Both the position numbers and the translations under genes were made by a program. The notes under the pieces were generated by a model that ran no database searches, was not told where the DNA came from, and saw only the letters and a list, made by a program, of their open reading frames with translations. DNA of 51,906 nucleotides from Candidatus Saccharimonadota bacterium (GTDB lineage Bacteria; Patescibacteriota; Saccharimonadia; Saccharimonadales; Saccharimonadaceae). Within the stretch, counting starts at the first letter, position 1, and each line of letters opens with the position of its first letter. This document shows, in pieces, positions 7,680 to 16,841 of this stretch. The stretch is from contig JAFQXN010000005.1 in NCBI GenBank assembly GCA_017406905.1, forward strand, positions 1 to 51,906. The letters run 5' to 3'.

Positions 7680-8780
7680 ATGAAAATTAAAGTCACACAA
7701 GAAAAATTAAGCAAAGCTTTAAATAATGTTAGTCGTGTAGCTATCGGTAAAGTTACACTCCCTATATTGAATAATGTCTTGATTAGAGTAGACAATAAGA
7801 AAGTATCCTTAATCACTACCAATCTAGATATGGCCGTAGTAGACTTCCTACCAGTCTCTAGTTCCGAGGATGGTGTAGTTACCGTACCAGCCAAACTCCT
7901 CGCCGAATTTGTATCCAACTTACCAAAAGGGGAAACCATTGAAATATCCTCAGATGATACTAAGGTTACCATCTCTGCGGGTAAATACTCCTCCACTATT
8001 AATGGTACTCTCGCTGATGATTTTCCAGAATTACCAGAAATCAACGAAGCACAAGCCGTAGTATTTAAAATTGGCGTAGATGAATTTAAAACTGGTATCA
8101 ATCAGGTTATTATCGCTAGCTCAAATGATCTTACGCGCCCAGCTCTCACCGGGGTTTTCTTTGGTACTAATGATCATACTTTAGCTATTGCTGCTACAGA
8201 TGGCTATCGCCTAGCTGAAAAGAAACTCATCGACAAGGTTGAAAGCGAAGTTAAAGCTATCGTGCCGTCTGGTTCCCTTCAGGAAGTCCTTCGCTCCATT
8301 AACGATGATGTTGAAGAAGTGGAAATCTCATTCAATGATGATCTGGTGCGCTTTAGGCTTGGTGAAGTAGAGATTATTTCAAAACTTATCGATGCAAGCT
8401 TCCCTGATTACCAGAAACTTATCCCTAAAGACAGCAATATCCACGTTACCCTTAATCGTGAAGAGCTTATTCGCGTCACTAAATTGGCAGCTCTCTTTGC
8501 TCGTTCGGTAGGTGGTTCTATTATTTGCGAAAGTAAATCTCCGGACATTTTCTCGGTCAAATCCATTGCTAATGAATTTGGTGAAAATGATTCTCAGATT
8601 GAGACCTCAGTAGACAAAGACGGAAAAGTAAATCTTAATTCCAGATTCCTTATAGACGCACTTAACGCCCTCGAAGAAAAAGACATAGAATTTAATTTTT
8701 CAGATCGCGTTGCCCCCATTCTACTCAAAAATAAAAAGAGTAATAAATATACTCATATAGTAATGCCACTCAATTCATAA
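7680..8780 (+). CDS. dnaN: DNA polymerase III beta subunit (sliding clamp)
   Basis: The ring-shaped clamp tethers replicative polymerase to DNA. The 366-residue protein has the usual three-domain length, with KVTLPILNNVLIRV near the N-terminus, TDGYRLAEKKL in the second domain and the C-terminal end HIVMPLNS, typical of the clamp's pocket. The start follows GAAAGAAAGGAAA. It overlaps the recF start by one base (TAATG). Confidence 0.96.
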   Translation: MKIKVTQEKLSKALNNVSRVAIGKVTLPILNNVLIRVDNKKVSLITTNLDMAVVDFLPVSSSEDGVVTVPAKLLAEFVSNLPKGETIEISSDDTKVTISAGKYSSTINGTLADDFPELPEINEAQAVVFKIGVDEFKTGINQVIIASSNDLTRPALTGVFFGTNDHTLAIAATDGYRLAEKKLIDKVESEVKAIVPSGSLQEVLRSINDDVEEVEISFNDDLVRFRLGEVEIISKLIDASFPDYQKLIPKDSNIHVTLNREELIRVTKLAALFARSVGGSIICESKSPDIFSVKSIANEFGENDSQIETSVDKDGKVNLNSRFLIDALNALEEKDIEFNFSDRVAPILLKNKKSNKYTHIVMPLNS

Positions 8781-9790
8781 TGATTATTAAATCCATCAAA
8801 CTCACCAACTTTCGCAACCATTCCCAATATTCCCTTGAATGTAACAATGAAACTTCTCTTATACTCGGTGAGAATGGCTGTGGTAAAACCTCGGTTCTAG
8901 AAGCTATCTACATTTTAACCAGAGGTAAAAGTTTTCGCGCCACCGATTCGGATATCCTTAAACGTGGTACCAATTTCTACCGTATAGAATTGGAATTCAC
9001 CAACGGCTATAAAAATATCGCCACCTATGATGGTAAAAATAAAACTTTTATTGTGCAGGATAAAAAAACTAAACGCTTACCCAAGAAAAACAAATACCCC
9101 GTAGTGTTATTCTTACCATCAGACCTCAACCTCATCAGTCATTCTCCCAGCCGTCGTCGAGACTATTTTGATCGTATTTTTAGCCAATTTAGTGAAACCT
9201 ATAGCACAAGCCTATCTAAATACGAAAAAGCCCTCAAGCAGCGTAACGAGCTGCTCAAAAACGATTTTCTCACCAAAGAAGCATTATTTTCATGGAATAT
9301 CCTTCTAGCTAAATATGGCGCAGATTTATACAACTTCCGTAAAAATTTTATTCAAGAATTTAATCACAAAATTACCAACATCTACCATTTCATTGCTGAT
9401 AACAATGATGAAATAGAAATCACATATAAAACTGACGCTACTGATATGACAGACAATAAATATCTCCATCAATTAGAGCAAAGTTTTGATAAAGATTCAT
9501 ATCTTGGGCATACAAGTTTCGGCATTCATCGAGACGATTATATTTTTCAATTCAATCATGAGGCTGCCGACGGTTCCGCCTCAAGGGGTGAGACCCGCTC
9601 CATCATTCTTGCTCTTAAATTTATCGAAGCCTCGCTCATTTATGAGAAGCTACAATTAAAACCCATCATTCTTCTAGATGACGTCTTTTCCGAACTCGAT
9701 GAGACTCGCCGCCATTGCCTGGTTAAAAACTTCAAAGATAATCAAGTTATCATCACTAGCGTAGAAATGATAACCGAACATAATCTTTAA
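8780..9790 (+). CDS. recF: DNA replication and repair protein RecF
   Basis: This SMC-like ATPase helps RecFOR load RecA at gaps. The 336-residue protein has Walker A GENGCGKT at about residue 30, the family pattern KLTNFRNHSQYSLE, and Walker B with D-loop IILLDDVFSELDETRR near the C-terminus. It is translationally coupled to dnaN by TAATG. Its last 4 bp overlap the convergent gene at 9787. Confidence 0.94.
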   Translation: MIIKSIKLTNFRNHSQYSLECNNETSLILGENGCGKTSVLEAIYILTRGKSFRATDSDILKRGTNFYRIELEFTNGYKNIATYDGKNKTFIVQDKKTKRLPKKNKYPVVLFLPSDLNLISHSPSRRRDYFDRIFSQFSETYSTSLSKYEKALKQRNELLKNDFLTKEALFSWNILLAKYGADLYNFRKNFIQEFNHKITNIYHFIADNNDEIEITYKTDATDMTDNKYLHQLEQSFDKDSYLGHTSFGIHRDDYIFQFNHEAADGSASRGETRSIILALKFIEASLIYEKLQLKPIILLDDVFSELDETRRHCLVKNFKDNQVIITSVEMITEHNL

Positions 9791-12018
9791 TTGTTTAATG
9801 CGTAATAATCATTCAAGAAAGCTATTACCGGGTTTTCATTACCTTCAAAATACAATATATTATTATACGCTGTCGCATCACCGGAATATTGTCTCAGTGC
9901 GTCTGTAGCCCTTGCCAGGGATACATACCTCTGTGCGTATTTATATTTTTGCCAATCCGGATTGTTAGACGAATTTACAAAAGCCGCCCCAGACGCAATT
10001 CTCTTCTCCTCATCTGATGAGCTAATGAATTTCTTTATCATCCCCAAAATGTCCGATATAAAAGGCACGGAGTCAGAATTTTGATTTAATGAATCTAAAA
10101 TCCCACCATCCATTACACCTAACGGGGTAGTTCTATTATCATTATTTTTTATAAATCCCGCTAATATCGAATCGTTATTAATTGTTCTCACTCCAGATTC
10201 ATTCAAGGTGGTATTCTCTTCTACAAATTTTATAAATTCCGCATCGCCATACGGATTATTTAGTGTAGTTACATCAAACGTCGCAATCTCAGAACACCCA
10301 GCCGAGCCAACTGCACCAATCCTACCGTAAGTTTCACAATCCCCAAATACCGACAAATAACCATCCACACTATCCGCGTATGATGATAATGTTAGGGATG
10401 ATATAGCCTTCGCTGTGGTAGCCATAAAAGAACCCACGCGGGATAATGTTGAATCACTAGATAACCTCAAGTTTACCCCAAAATTATATATAATAGATCC
10501 CAAAAAAGTATTTTTAGATGTTATATCAAAAGGACTTCTGTTCATTCTATCCGCCGCCGCATCCATCGCTATTATATTTTGATTCAATCTACTGTATGCC
10601 ACTACAGCCGCTGCGTCACCTGGTGTTCCGCCACTTGCCTTCGCCAATTCCTTTCCTACATTTACGGCACCTTCTACTAGAAATTCCCCAGCATTCACAC
10701 CTTTTATTGTTTCGTAAGAGTTATCAACTAACGATTTAGACATAGTCGGGGCCACCAAATCCAAAATCGCCGACGAAGCCTTCTCTACCCCGTTACTGAT
10801 CAATCTCCCAATTGAACCTTTTACCTTTGAGGATGTAGAAGCAATAGTCTCGTTAGTAGTAGCTCCGCCATTCGCTACGCCCAGCTGGCTTTCTACTGTT
10901 TTTAACACTCTATCGGAAGAATAGTTTTCTACTTTATTGGCATCTATTTTTTCACCAGATAATATAGCGTATAAACTTGGTGAATCAAGCGGCGTACCAT
11001 AAGTTCTCACTACTTCGCCAGTTTTAACATCTACTACTTCCGATTCTGCGCTCTGGTATAAATAATTCATGGCCTCATTGATTTTAGATTCATTCCCTTC
11101 CCCAGCCTTCATCTTGCTGATATTTTCCATAAACACTAAGAAAAATAAACTAGACCTCTGCTCTTTAGATATAGTATCTGCTACCTTTAAGGTGTCGGCT
11201 GCATTCAATGTTGCTTCAGCAGAAGTCTTGGCCAAATTCTTCTCGCCCACCTCATTAATAAAACCAGCCACATCGCTACTAGACTTTGCCGCATTGCCGT
11301 CAAGATCATATTCATAATAAATTTCTTCCGCACCAGTCTTTTCGTTAACCTTAGTCTTTTCCACTAATGACGCATTATTAACGTCTATATCACTACCTTC
11401 CCCAATTAAAGATTTCATCACTCTATCAAAATCCGAATTTCCCGTATAGTTATTTCGAGTCGTTCCAATTTTTTTAAACACTTCTTTTGCTGCATCATCA
11501 TAATAATATGCCGCTCTCGAGTAAGTAGCTTCATTGAATGCATCATACAATACTACATTATTACTCACTTCCGTAACAAAGTTATCAGCCGTAATTATTT
11601 TGTCATTCATTTTTAAGACAGAACTTATACCACTATCGTTATCCTCTACAAAATCACCATTGCCATCTATATATCCTACTAATACATTTTTCTTTTTTAG
11701 TCTTTCCGCCGTATTGGCAGGAATGTCGCCGGCATAAAGTGCTTGCTGAAACACCAATATCTTACTCTGTACTGCATCGGCATACTGTACGTCGGTTTCT
11801 TCAATTAACCTCTCAGAAATAGCTGAAGGTATTAAGTTGCCCGATCCAAACAACACCAAAAACACCACTAAAATCGCCGTAATAAACCCCACCGCGCCTA
11901 AAGATTTTATTTTTTTACCCAAACTATTTTTTGATTTTTTCCCGTTGACATGAGAAATAATCTGATTATTCTTAAGCGCTGCGCTCTCGCTCAGCCGTAA
12001 TATTTCTTCTGCCGACAT
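9787..12018 (-). CDS. Large single-pass membrane protein of unknown function
   Basis: The 743-residue protein is not recognised. About 37 cytoplasmic residues precede one membrane segment at about residues 40-62 (VGFITAILVVFLVLFGSG). The remaining roughly 680 residues are predicted outside the cell: mostly Ala/Ser/Asn/Asp-rich helical sequence, few cysteines, and no motif I can assign. There are several hydrophobic stretches (for example IVAYSRLNQNIIAMDAAADRM-like helices) but no clear further membrane spans. A monocistronic unit is likely, with a TATAAT 10 nt before the ATG. A role in an envelope-spanning apparatus is possible but unsupported. Confidence 0.7.
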   Translation of the reverse strand: MSAEEILRLSESAALKNNQIISHVNGKKSKNSLGKKIKSLGAVGFITAILVVFLVLFGSGNLIPSAISERLIEETDVQYADAVQSKILVFQQALYAGDIPANTAERLKKKNVLVGYIDGNGDFVEDNDSGISSVLKMNDKIITADNFVTEVSNNVVLYDAFNEATYSRAAYYYDDAAKEVFKKIGTTRNNYTGNSDFDRVMKSLIGEGSDIDVNNASLVEKTKVNEKTGAEEIYYEYDLDGNAAKSSSDVAGFINEVGEKNLAKTSAEATLNAADTLKVADTISKEQRSSLFFLVFMENISKMKAGEGNESKINEAMNYLYQSAESEVVDVKTGEVVRTYGTPLDSPSLYAILSGEKIDANKVENYSSDRVLKTVESQLGVANGGATTNETIASTSSKVKGSIGRLISNGVEKASSAILDLVAPTMSKSLVDNSYETIKGVNAGEFLVEGAVNVGKELAKASGGTPGDAAAVVAYSRLNQNIIAMDAAADRMNRSPFDITSKNTFLGSIIYNFGVNLRLSSDSTLSRVGSFMATTAKAISSLTLSSYADSVDGYLSVFGDCETYGRIGAVGSAGCSEIATFDVTTLNNPYGDAEFIKFVEENTTLNESGVRTINNDSILAGFIKNNDNRTTPLGVMDGGILDSLNQNSDSVPFISDILGMIKKFISSSDEEKRIASGAAFVNSSNNPDWQKYKYAQRYVSLARATDALRQYSGDATAYNNILYFEGNENPVIAFLNDYYALNN

Positions 12019-12028
12019 AACTAATATA

Positions 12029-12034
12029 ATTATA
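12029..12034 (-). promoter_or_regulatory. -10 promoter element for the 743-residue gene
   Basis: TGTTATAAT on the minus strand is 10 nt before the ATG at 12018. It lies back to back with the plus-strand promoter at 12064. Confidence 0.55.
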
Positions 12035-12063
12035 ACATATATCCGATATTATTCATAATCTGT

Positions 12064-12069
12064 TATAAT
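12064..12069 (+). promoter_or_regulatory. -10 promoter element for the RNA methyltransferase gene
   Basis: TGTTATAAT lies 7 nt before the ATG at 12077, which predicts a leaderless transcript. Confidence 0.6.
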
Positions 12070-12076
12070 ATATGGC

Positions 12077-13240
12077 ATGACTGAAATCTCTAAAATCATA
12101 CCCGGCGGGCAAGCCCTTGGTACCCATGAAGACGGACGCAAAATATTTTTTTGGAATGCCTTACCTGGTGAAATCGTAAAAACCTATAACATTGCTAAAC
12201 GTAAATCTCATTACTACGAAGCCGTCGCTACCGAGATTTCCAACCCTTCTCCGTATCGCATCACGCCACAAGATAATTGTTTTCTTTCGACTTCTCCATG
12301 GCAAATTATTAAATACTCACAAGAATTACAATTTAAGCAAGATATAGTCGTAGAACTTTTCCGCGAACATCAAATCATCATCCCTACTCCAGAAATTTTC
12401 ACCGATAATTGCGATTTCCATTACCGCAACAAGATGGAATATGCCCTTTATTGGAATCATCAAACCAATAAGATTGAACTAGCTTTTCACGAACGAGGCT
12501 CCCACCGCAAACTCCCCATCTCTCGTTCGTCTATTGAACGTCCTGAAATCTTCACCGCCGCTCAACAAATCATCAAAGACCTCAATTCTCGCCACGAAGA
12601 AGCCCGTAAATATCAATCCCTACTTCTTCGTTGCAATCAAAATGGTGAAGTTTCTGGCGGCTTATATGAGAATCACCAACCCCACCCAATTTTCAAAAAT
12701 CTCACTGACCAAATTCTCGGCTATACCTATTCTTATTCTCCCAACGGATTTTTTCAAATCAATCTCCCTGTTTATGAGCTGGCCCTCACCGAAATTCAAA
12801 AACATATCACCACCGATCAAGTCCTCGACCTTTATGCTGGCGTTGGTACCATCGGCCTCTCCGTTGCTCGCGACAAACAACTCACCTTAGTTGAGTGTGA
12901 CAAGGCCGCCTTTCGAGAAATGGAAAAAAATATTCCCGTCACCTCTCAAAATCCACCTCTCGCTATCTTATCCAAATCTGAAGATGCGTTGAATTATATT
13001 GCTCCCGATCAAACCGTCATCTTGGATCCACCTCGCGCTGGCTGCGATCAAAAACTCACCAATAAACTCCTCGAAATCCAACCGGAAACAATTATTTACC
13101 TCTCCTGCAATCCCGCCACTCAAGCTCGCGACATCAAAAATCTCTTGCCAAAATATCAAATTGCCGAAATCAAAACCTTCAATTTCTTCCCGCGCACGCC
13201 ACACATAGAAAATCTCGCCATCCTCAAACGGAACCATTAA
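12077..13240 (+). CDS. RNA (uracil-5-)-methyltransferase, TrmA/RlmD family
   Basis: This is a SAM-dependent m5U methyltransferase of 23S rRNA or tRNA. In the 387-residue protein I see SAM motif I VLDLYAGVGTIGLSVA, motif IV ILDPPRAGC, and the catalytic nucleophile in IIYLSCNPATQARD, plus the C-terminal FPRTPHIENLAIL, all diagnostic of the family. The N-terminus keeps only a short remnant of the TRAM-like domain (GGQALGTHEDGRKIFF). Whether the target is rRNA or tRNA cannot be read from the sequence. The start is set by the promoter 7 nt upstream; no Shine-Dalgarno sequence is present. Confidence 0.9.
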   Translation: MTEISKIIPGGQALGTHEDGRKIFFWNALPGEIVKTYNIAKRKSHYYEAVATEISNPSPYRITPQDNCFLSTSPWQIIKYSQELQFKQDIVVELFREHQIIIPTPEIFTDNCDFHYRNKMEYALYWNHQTNKIELAFHERGSHRKLPISRSSIERPEIFTAAQQIIKDLNSRHEEARKYQSLLLRCNQNGEVSGGLYENHQPHPIFKNLTDQILGYTYSYSPNGFFQINLPVYELALTEIQKHITTDQVLDLYAGVGTIGLSVARDKQLTLVECDKAAFREMEKNIPVTSQNPPLAILSKSEDALNYIAPDQTVILDPPRAGCDQKLTNKLLEIQPETIIYLSCNPATQARDIKNLLPKYQIAEIKTFNFFPRTPHIENLAILKRNH

Positions 13241-13313
13241 AACTATACATTTTACACTATAGAATTTTTCAAAAACACTCTGCAATTTTATTCATTTTTA
13301 GCTAAAAATATGC

Positions 13314-13319
13314 TAGAAT
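13314..13319 (+). promoter_or_regulatory. -10 promoter element for tRNA-Ser(GGA)
   Basis: TGCTAGAAT, an extended -10, lies 11 nt upstream of the tRNA 5' end. Confidence 0.5.
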
Positions 13320-13330
13320 CTTCTTAAGAC

Positions 13331-13420
13331 GGAAAGGTGGCCGAGTGGTTTAAGGCGCACGCTTGGAAAGCGTGTAAACTCGCAAGGGTTTCGCAAGTTC
13401 GAATCTTGTCCTTTCCGCCA
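13331..13420 (+). tRNA. tRNA-Ser (anticodon GGA)
   Basis: The acceptor GGAAAGG pairs with CCTTTCC. The anticodon arm CACGC-TTGGAAA-GCGTG gives GGA. A long variable arm, typical of serine tRNAs, and the T-loop TTCGAAT follow. The discriminator is G and CCA is encoded. Confidence 0.95.
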
Positions 13421-13502
13421 AAATTGCATCTAGAATAGCTCGCTATTCTAGAGGGAATTTTAAGGAATGGTTCAAGATTTTATATCTTGTCCTTTCCGCC
13501 AA
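13421..13502 (+). repeat. Hairpin and duplicated tRNA-Ser 3' end
   Basis: Directly after the tRNA lies a perfect 10-bp hairpin (13429-13438 with 13443-13452, loop CTCG). This is followed by a second copy of the tRNA 3' end: 19 bp at 13484-13502 are identical to 13403-13421 (part of the T-arm, acceptor strand, CCA). The duplicate is not a functional tRNA. It may be a remnant of an integration event or of local duplication. Confidence 0.7.
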
Positions 13503-13533
13503 TTACATCCGCCAAAATCACATGGAGTAGAAG

Positions 13534-14349
13534 GTGAGCGAAAACACACTAATAGAGTTGAGGGGTTTAACGAAACGGTATGGCTATGGCGACACCGAGT
13601 CGTTTGCTCTCAAAGATTTCGATTTGACCATTAAGCGTGGCGAATTTATTATGATTATGGGGCCATCGGGTTGCGGCAAGACTACCCTGCTCAATATTAT
13701 AGGCCTCCTAGATCGCGCCTCACGGGGCGAATATATCCTAAATGGTGAAAACGTCGCCAGTATTTCCGCACGTCGCCAAGCTCGGCTTCGCGCCAAAAAA
13801 ATCGGTTTTGTTTTTCAAAATTTCAATCTCATTGAAGATTTACCAATTTTGGAGAATGTTGCCCTGCCGCTAGTCTATACTGGATATACTAAAACTTCTC
13901 GCCTTAAACACGCCTCCAACGCTTTAAAAAGATTTCATCTTCAAGAGCGCGAATACTATCTTCCGTATCAGCTTTCCGGCGGTCAACAGCAACGCGTAGC
14001 TATCGCAAGGGCCATCGTAGGTAACCCCGAAATCATCCTTGCCGACGAACCTACTGGTAATCTAGATTCTCGTTCATCACATATAGTTATGGAAGAGCTC
14101 AAAGCTATACACGACGAAGGCAATACTATTATTATGGTTACCCACAATCCCGCCCTCACCGTTTATGCTACACGCGTTATTAACATGCTAGACGGCCAAA
14201 TCGACACCGATATCAAGACGGTCGCCGACGCCAATCTGCCACAACCCATCAGTGTTAAAATCAAAAAGAAAAAATCCGAATTTTCCTCTCTCATTTCTGC
14301 CGATTCCAAAAGATCTCGTAAACATAAAAAATCCCGGAGGAAACGCTGA
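13534..14349 (+). CDS. ABC transporter ATP-binding protein, MacB/LolD type
   Basis: This ATPase powers the MacB-like permease encoded next. The 271-residue protein has Walker A GPSGCGKTT at about residue 44, Q-loop FVFQNFNLIEDL, signature LSGGQQQRVAIARA, Walker B IILADEPTGNLD and the H-loop MVTHNP. The Lys/Arg-rich tail of about 40 residues after the ATPase core is longer than usual. The start is GTG, with GGAG at 13523-13526 upstream. The stop overlaps the permease start (TGATGG). Confidence 0.93.
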   Translation: MSENTLIELRGLTKRYGYGDTESFALKDFDLTIKRGEFIMIMGPSGCGKTTLLNIIGLLDRASRGEYILNGENVASISARRQARLRAKKIGFVFQNFNLIEDLPILENVALPLVYTGYTKTSRLKHASNALKRFHLQEREYYLPYQLSGGQQQRVAIARAIVGNPEIILADEPTGNLDSRSSHIVMEELKAIHDEGNTIIMVTHNPALTVYATRVINMLDGQIDTDIKTVADANLPQPISVKIKKKKSEFSSLISADSKRSRKHKKSRRKR

Positions 14350-15581
14350 TGGCTCTACTATTACGCACTCATTTCAAATTGGCCAAAACATCAATCCGAG
14401 AGAACCGCACCAGATCATTTCTCACGTGCTTAGGTATTGCTATTGGTGTAGCAAGTATTATCTTGATTTTATCGCTTATGGGCAGTATTTCTAATCTCAT
14501 TCAAAACGAAATCGGTGAGATTGGCGCCGATCTCATCGTCGTTCGTCCTAGCTCTACCAAAGATTCTGTCACCAGTATAGTTGAGGAGCTTACCTCTGCT
14601 AATTCATTCCAAAAATCCAGCCTCGCTATTTCGGATGTTCCCGCCATCGCTAAATTGGAAAATGTTTCTGCGGCAGCTCCTATCGCCATCTCTAACAACA
14701 CTATTATTTCAGAAAAAAACACTCTTTCTAGTGTGCCGGTTTTGGGCACCAATTTAGATTTCATCAAAATAGAGCCGCTCTCTATGCGATATGGTGCATT
14801 TCTTAACGAACACAACGCAGAAAATTCTGTAGTCTTAGGCCACACTCTCTCACTTGCACTATTTAACACTATTAATAGTACAGTCGGCAAGACGGTTACT
14901 ATCATGGGTGAAAAATTCATGATAGTCGGAGTTCTAGACGAAGTTGATAAATCTATCAATTTTGACAATATTGATTTCGACAACGCTCTCATTATGGACA
15001 TCGATAGCCTAGATAGAATTACCGGTTCTACTCAAATTCAGCAAATCAACATTAAAGCTGCCAATACAGATAGTCTCTCCACTATTTCCCAAGACATAGA
15101 AAACGAACTCTTCAATCAAAAACTCGGCGACAAAAACTTCACCGTCGCTTACGGTGACGCTATTACCCATCCGGCCAGCTCGCTCTTTACTATCGTCTCC
15201 GGTATGCTTACTATTGTTGCCGCTATTTCTCTAGTAGTCGGCGGTATTGGTGTTATGAATATCATGCTCGTTTCAGTTGCAGAACGTACTCACGAAATCG
15301 GCATTCGCAAAGCCGTTGGCGCTTCGTCTCGCAATATTCTCATGCAATTCCTCTTTGAGGCGCTCATACTATCCATACTCGGCGGCATTCTTGGACTTAT
15401 CTTGGGTTATGTTTTGGCTTTTCTGCTCTCTGTCATCACTCCGTTCGCCCCATACATTAGCTGGGAAATTATCGCCATTACCTTCCTTACTACCATTTCC
15501 GTCGGTATCATATTTGGTATTTATCCGGCCCTCAAAGCTGCCAGTAAAAATCCCATTGATTCCCTCAGATATTATCGCTAG
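14349..15581 (+). CDS. MacB-like ABC transporter permease
   Basis: This FtsX/MacB-family permease probably works with the preceding ATPase to export peptides or to act on envelope substrates by mechanotransmission. The 410-residue protein has one N-terminal helix (about residues 22-45), a periplasm-like MacB_PCD domain (about 50-270), and three C-terminal helices with the FtsX motif ERTHEIGIRKAVGAS. It overlaps the ATPase gene by one base. No MacA adaptor is nearby, consistent with a single-membrane cell. Confidence 0.92.
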   Translation: MALLLRTHFKLAKTSIRENRTRSFLTCLGIAIGVASIILILSLMGSISNLIQNEIGEIGADLIVVRPSSTKDSVTSIVEELTSANSFQKSSLAISDVPAIAKLENVSAAAPIAISNNTIISEKNTLSSVPVLGTNLDFIKIEPLSMRYGAFLNEHNAENSVVLGHTLSLALFNTINSTVGKTVTIMGEKFMIVGVLDEVDKSINFDNIDFDNALIMDIDSLDRITGSTQIQQINIKAANTDSLSTISQDIENELFNQKLGDKNFTVAYGDAITHPASSLFTIVSGMLTIVAAISLVVGGIGVMNIMLVSVAERTHEIGIRKAVGASSRNILMQFLFEALILSILGGILGLILGYVLAFLLSVITPFAPYISWEIIAITFLTTISVGIIFGIYPALKAASKNPIDSLRYYR

Positions 15582-15584
15582 TGG

Positions 15585-15590
15585 TATAAT
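15585..15590 (+). promoter_or_regulatory. -10 promoter for murE (6-nt gap)
   Basis: TGGTATAAT ends exactly 6 nt before the ATG at 15597, with no Shine-Dalgarno sequence, so a leaderless transcript is predicted. Confidence 0.65.
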
Positions 15591-15596
15591 AATCTT

Positions 15597-16841
15597 ATGA
15601 AGAAATTATTAGAAAAAATCCCTTTCTACAATAAAGCCGTTCTACCATATCACTATATTCAAGCTGTTGCGGCTAGTGTTAAGTACGGCCATCCTGGCAA
15701 AAAACTACGTGTTATTGGTGTCACTGGTACAAACGGTAAAACCACTACTTGTTTTATGATTTGGAACATGCTAAACGCCGCCGGCCATAAAACAGGCATT
15801 ATGACCACGGTCGCATGGGGCGTCAAAACTCTCAAACCAGAGCTTGGCCATATGACTACAGTTGATGCCAACACCCTTAACCATCGTATTTCACAGATTG
15901 CCAATTCCGGCGCCGAATTTCTTGTACTAGAAGTCACATCTCACGCACTTGCCGAATTTCGCACTTTTGGCGTACCGATAGAAATCGCCGTCTTCACAAA
16001 TCTTACGCATGACCACCTAGATTATCACAAAACTACCGCTAAATATCGCGCCGCCAAAGGTAAACTCTTTAAAAAAGCCAAATTCAGTATCCTTAACGCC
16101 GACGATGCCGCTACTTCATATTATAAAACCATCTCTAAAGCATATACTACCTACGGCATAAAACATGGCGTAAACCGCGCCCAAAATATCCAGCTCTCAG
16201 TCTCCGGGGTAAAATATTCATTTGGTGATATAAATATCGAGACCAAAATCCCAGGTGAGTTTAATGTGTATAATTCCCTTGCCGCAGCACTCGTTGGTCA
16301 AAAGCTTGGCCTATCCAACTCAGAAATTGAGCATGGTATTTCTAGCCTCAATTCCGTTGAGGGCCGTATGAACATTATCGACGAAGGCCAACCATTCACC
16401 GTCATTGTAGACTATGCCCATGCGCCCGACGCCATCCAAAAAGTCTTCAATTCAGTCAGTGGGCATAAAGGCAGAATTATCTCCGTACACGGTGGCGCAG
16501 GTCGCCGCGATCCATCTACCCGTCCAATTCGTGGCGAAATTCTCGCCAAACACTCCGACATCGTCATTATCACAGAGGACGATTCTCGTGACGAAGATCC
16601 AGAAAAAATCGCCCAAGGCTTTATCGAAGGCGCTGAAAAAGCCGGCAAGGTTCTCAATAAAGACCTCTTCAAAGAATTAGACCGCAAAAAAGCCATCCAG
16701 CTCGCCTTAGATAAAGCTAAAAAAGGTGACCTCGTCCTCATCCTTGGCAAAGGTCACGAAAAATCCATCCTACGCGCCGACGGTCCTCACGAGTTCGAAG
16801 ACATCAAAGTTACCAAGAAATTACTTAAGGCTCGTAATTAG
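15597..16841 (+). CDS. murE: UDP-N-acetylmuramyl-tripeptide synthetase (MurE-type Mur ligase)
   Basis: The enzyme adds the third amino acid to UDP-MurNAc-dipeptide in the cytoplasm. The 414-residue protein has P-loop GVTGTNGKTTT near residue 42, LEVTSHALAEFRTFG, the Mur central motif NLTHDHLDYHKT (carrying the lysine-carbamate-type region), and the C-terminal DYAHAPDAIQKV and HGGAGRRDPSTRP. The N-terminal UMP-binding domain is reduced to about 35 residues. The substrate motif, DNPR in meso-DAP enzymes, reads DDSRDEDP here, so the third residue of the stem peptide cannot be called with certainty. It ends overlapping the convergent Mur-like gene by 17 bp. Confidence 0.88.
   Translation: MKKLLEKIPFYNKAVLPYHYIQAVAASVKYGHPGKKLRVIGVTGTNGKTTTCFMIWNMLNAAGHKTGIMTTVAWGVKTLKPELGHMTTVDANTLNHRISQIANSGAEFLVLEVTSHALAEFRTFGVPIEIAVFTNLTHDHLDYHKTTAKYRAAKGKLFKKAKFSILNADDAATSYYKTISKAYTTYGIKHGVNRAQNIQLSVSGVKYSFGDINIETKIPGEFNVYNSLAAALVGQKLGLSNSEIEHGISSLNSVEGRMNIIDEGQPFTVIVDYAHAPDAIQKVFNSVSGHKGRIISVHGGAGRRDPSTRPIRGEILAKHSDIVIITEDDSRDEDPEKIAQGFIEGAEKAGKVLNKDLFKELDRKKAIQLALDKAKKGDLVLILGKGHEKSILRADGPHEFEDIKVTKKLLKARN

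Noticed and set aside
13470-13502. Second tRNA-Ser gene
   Set aside because: Only the 3' part is present; no D-arm or anticodon arm can be formed.
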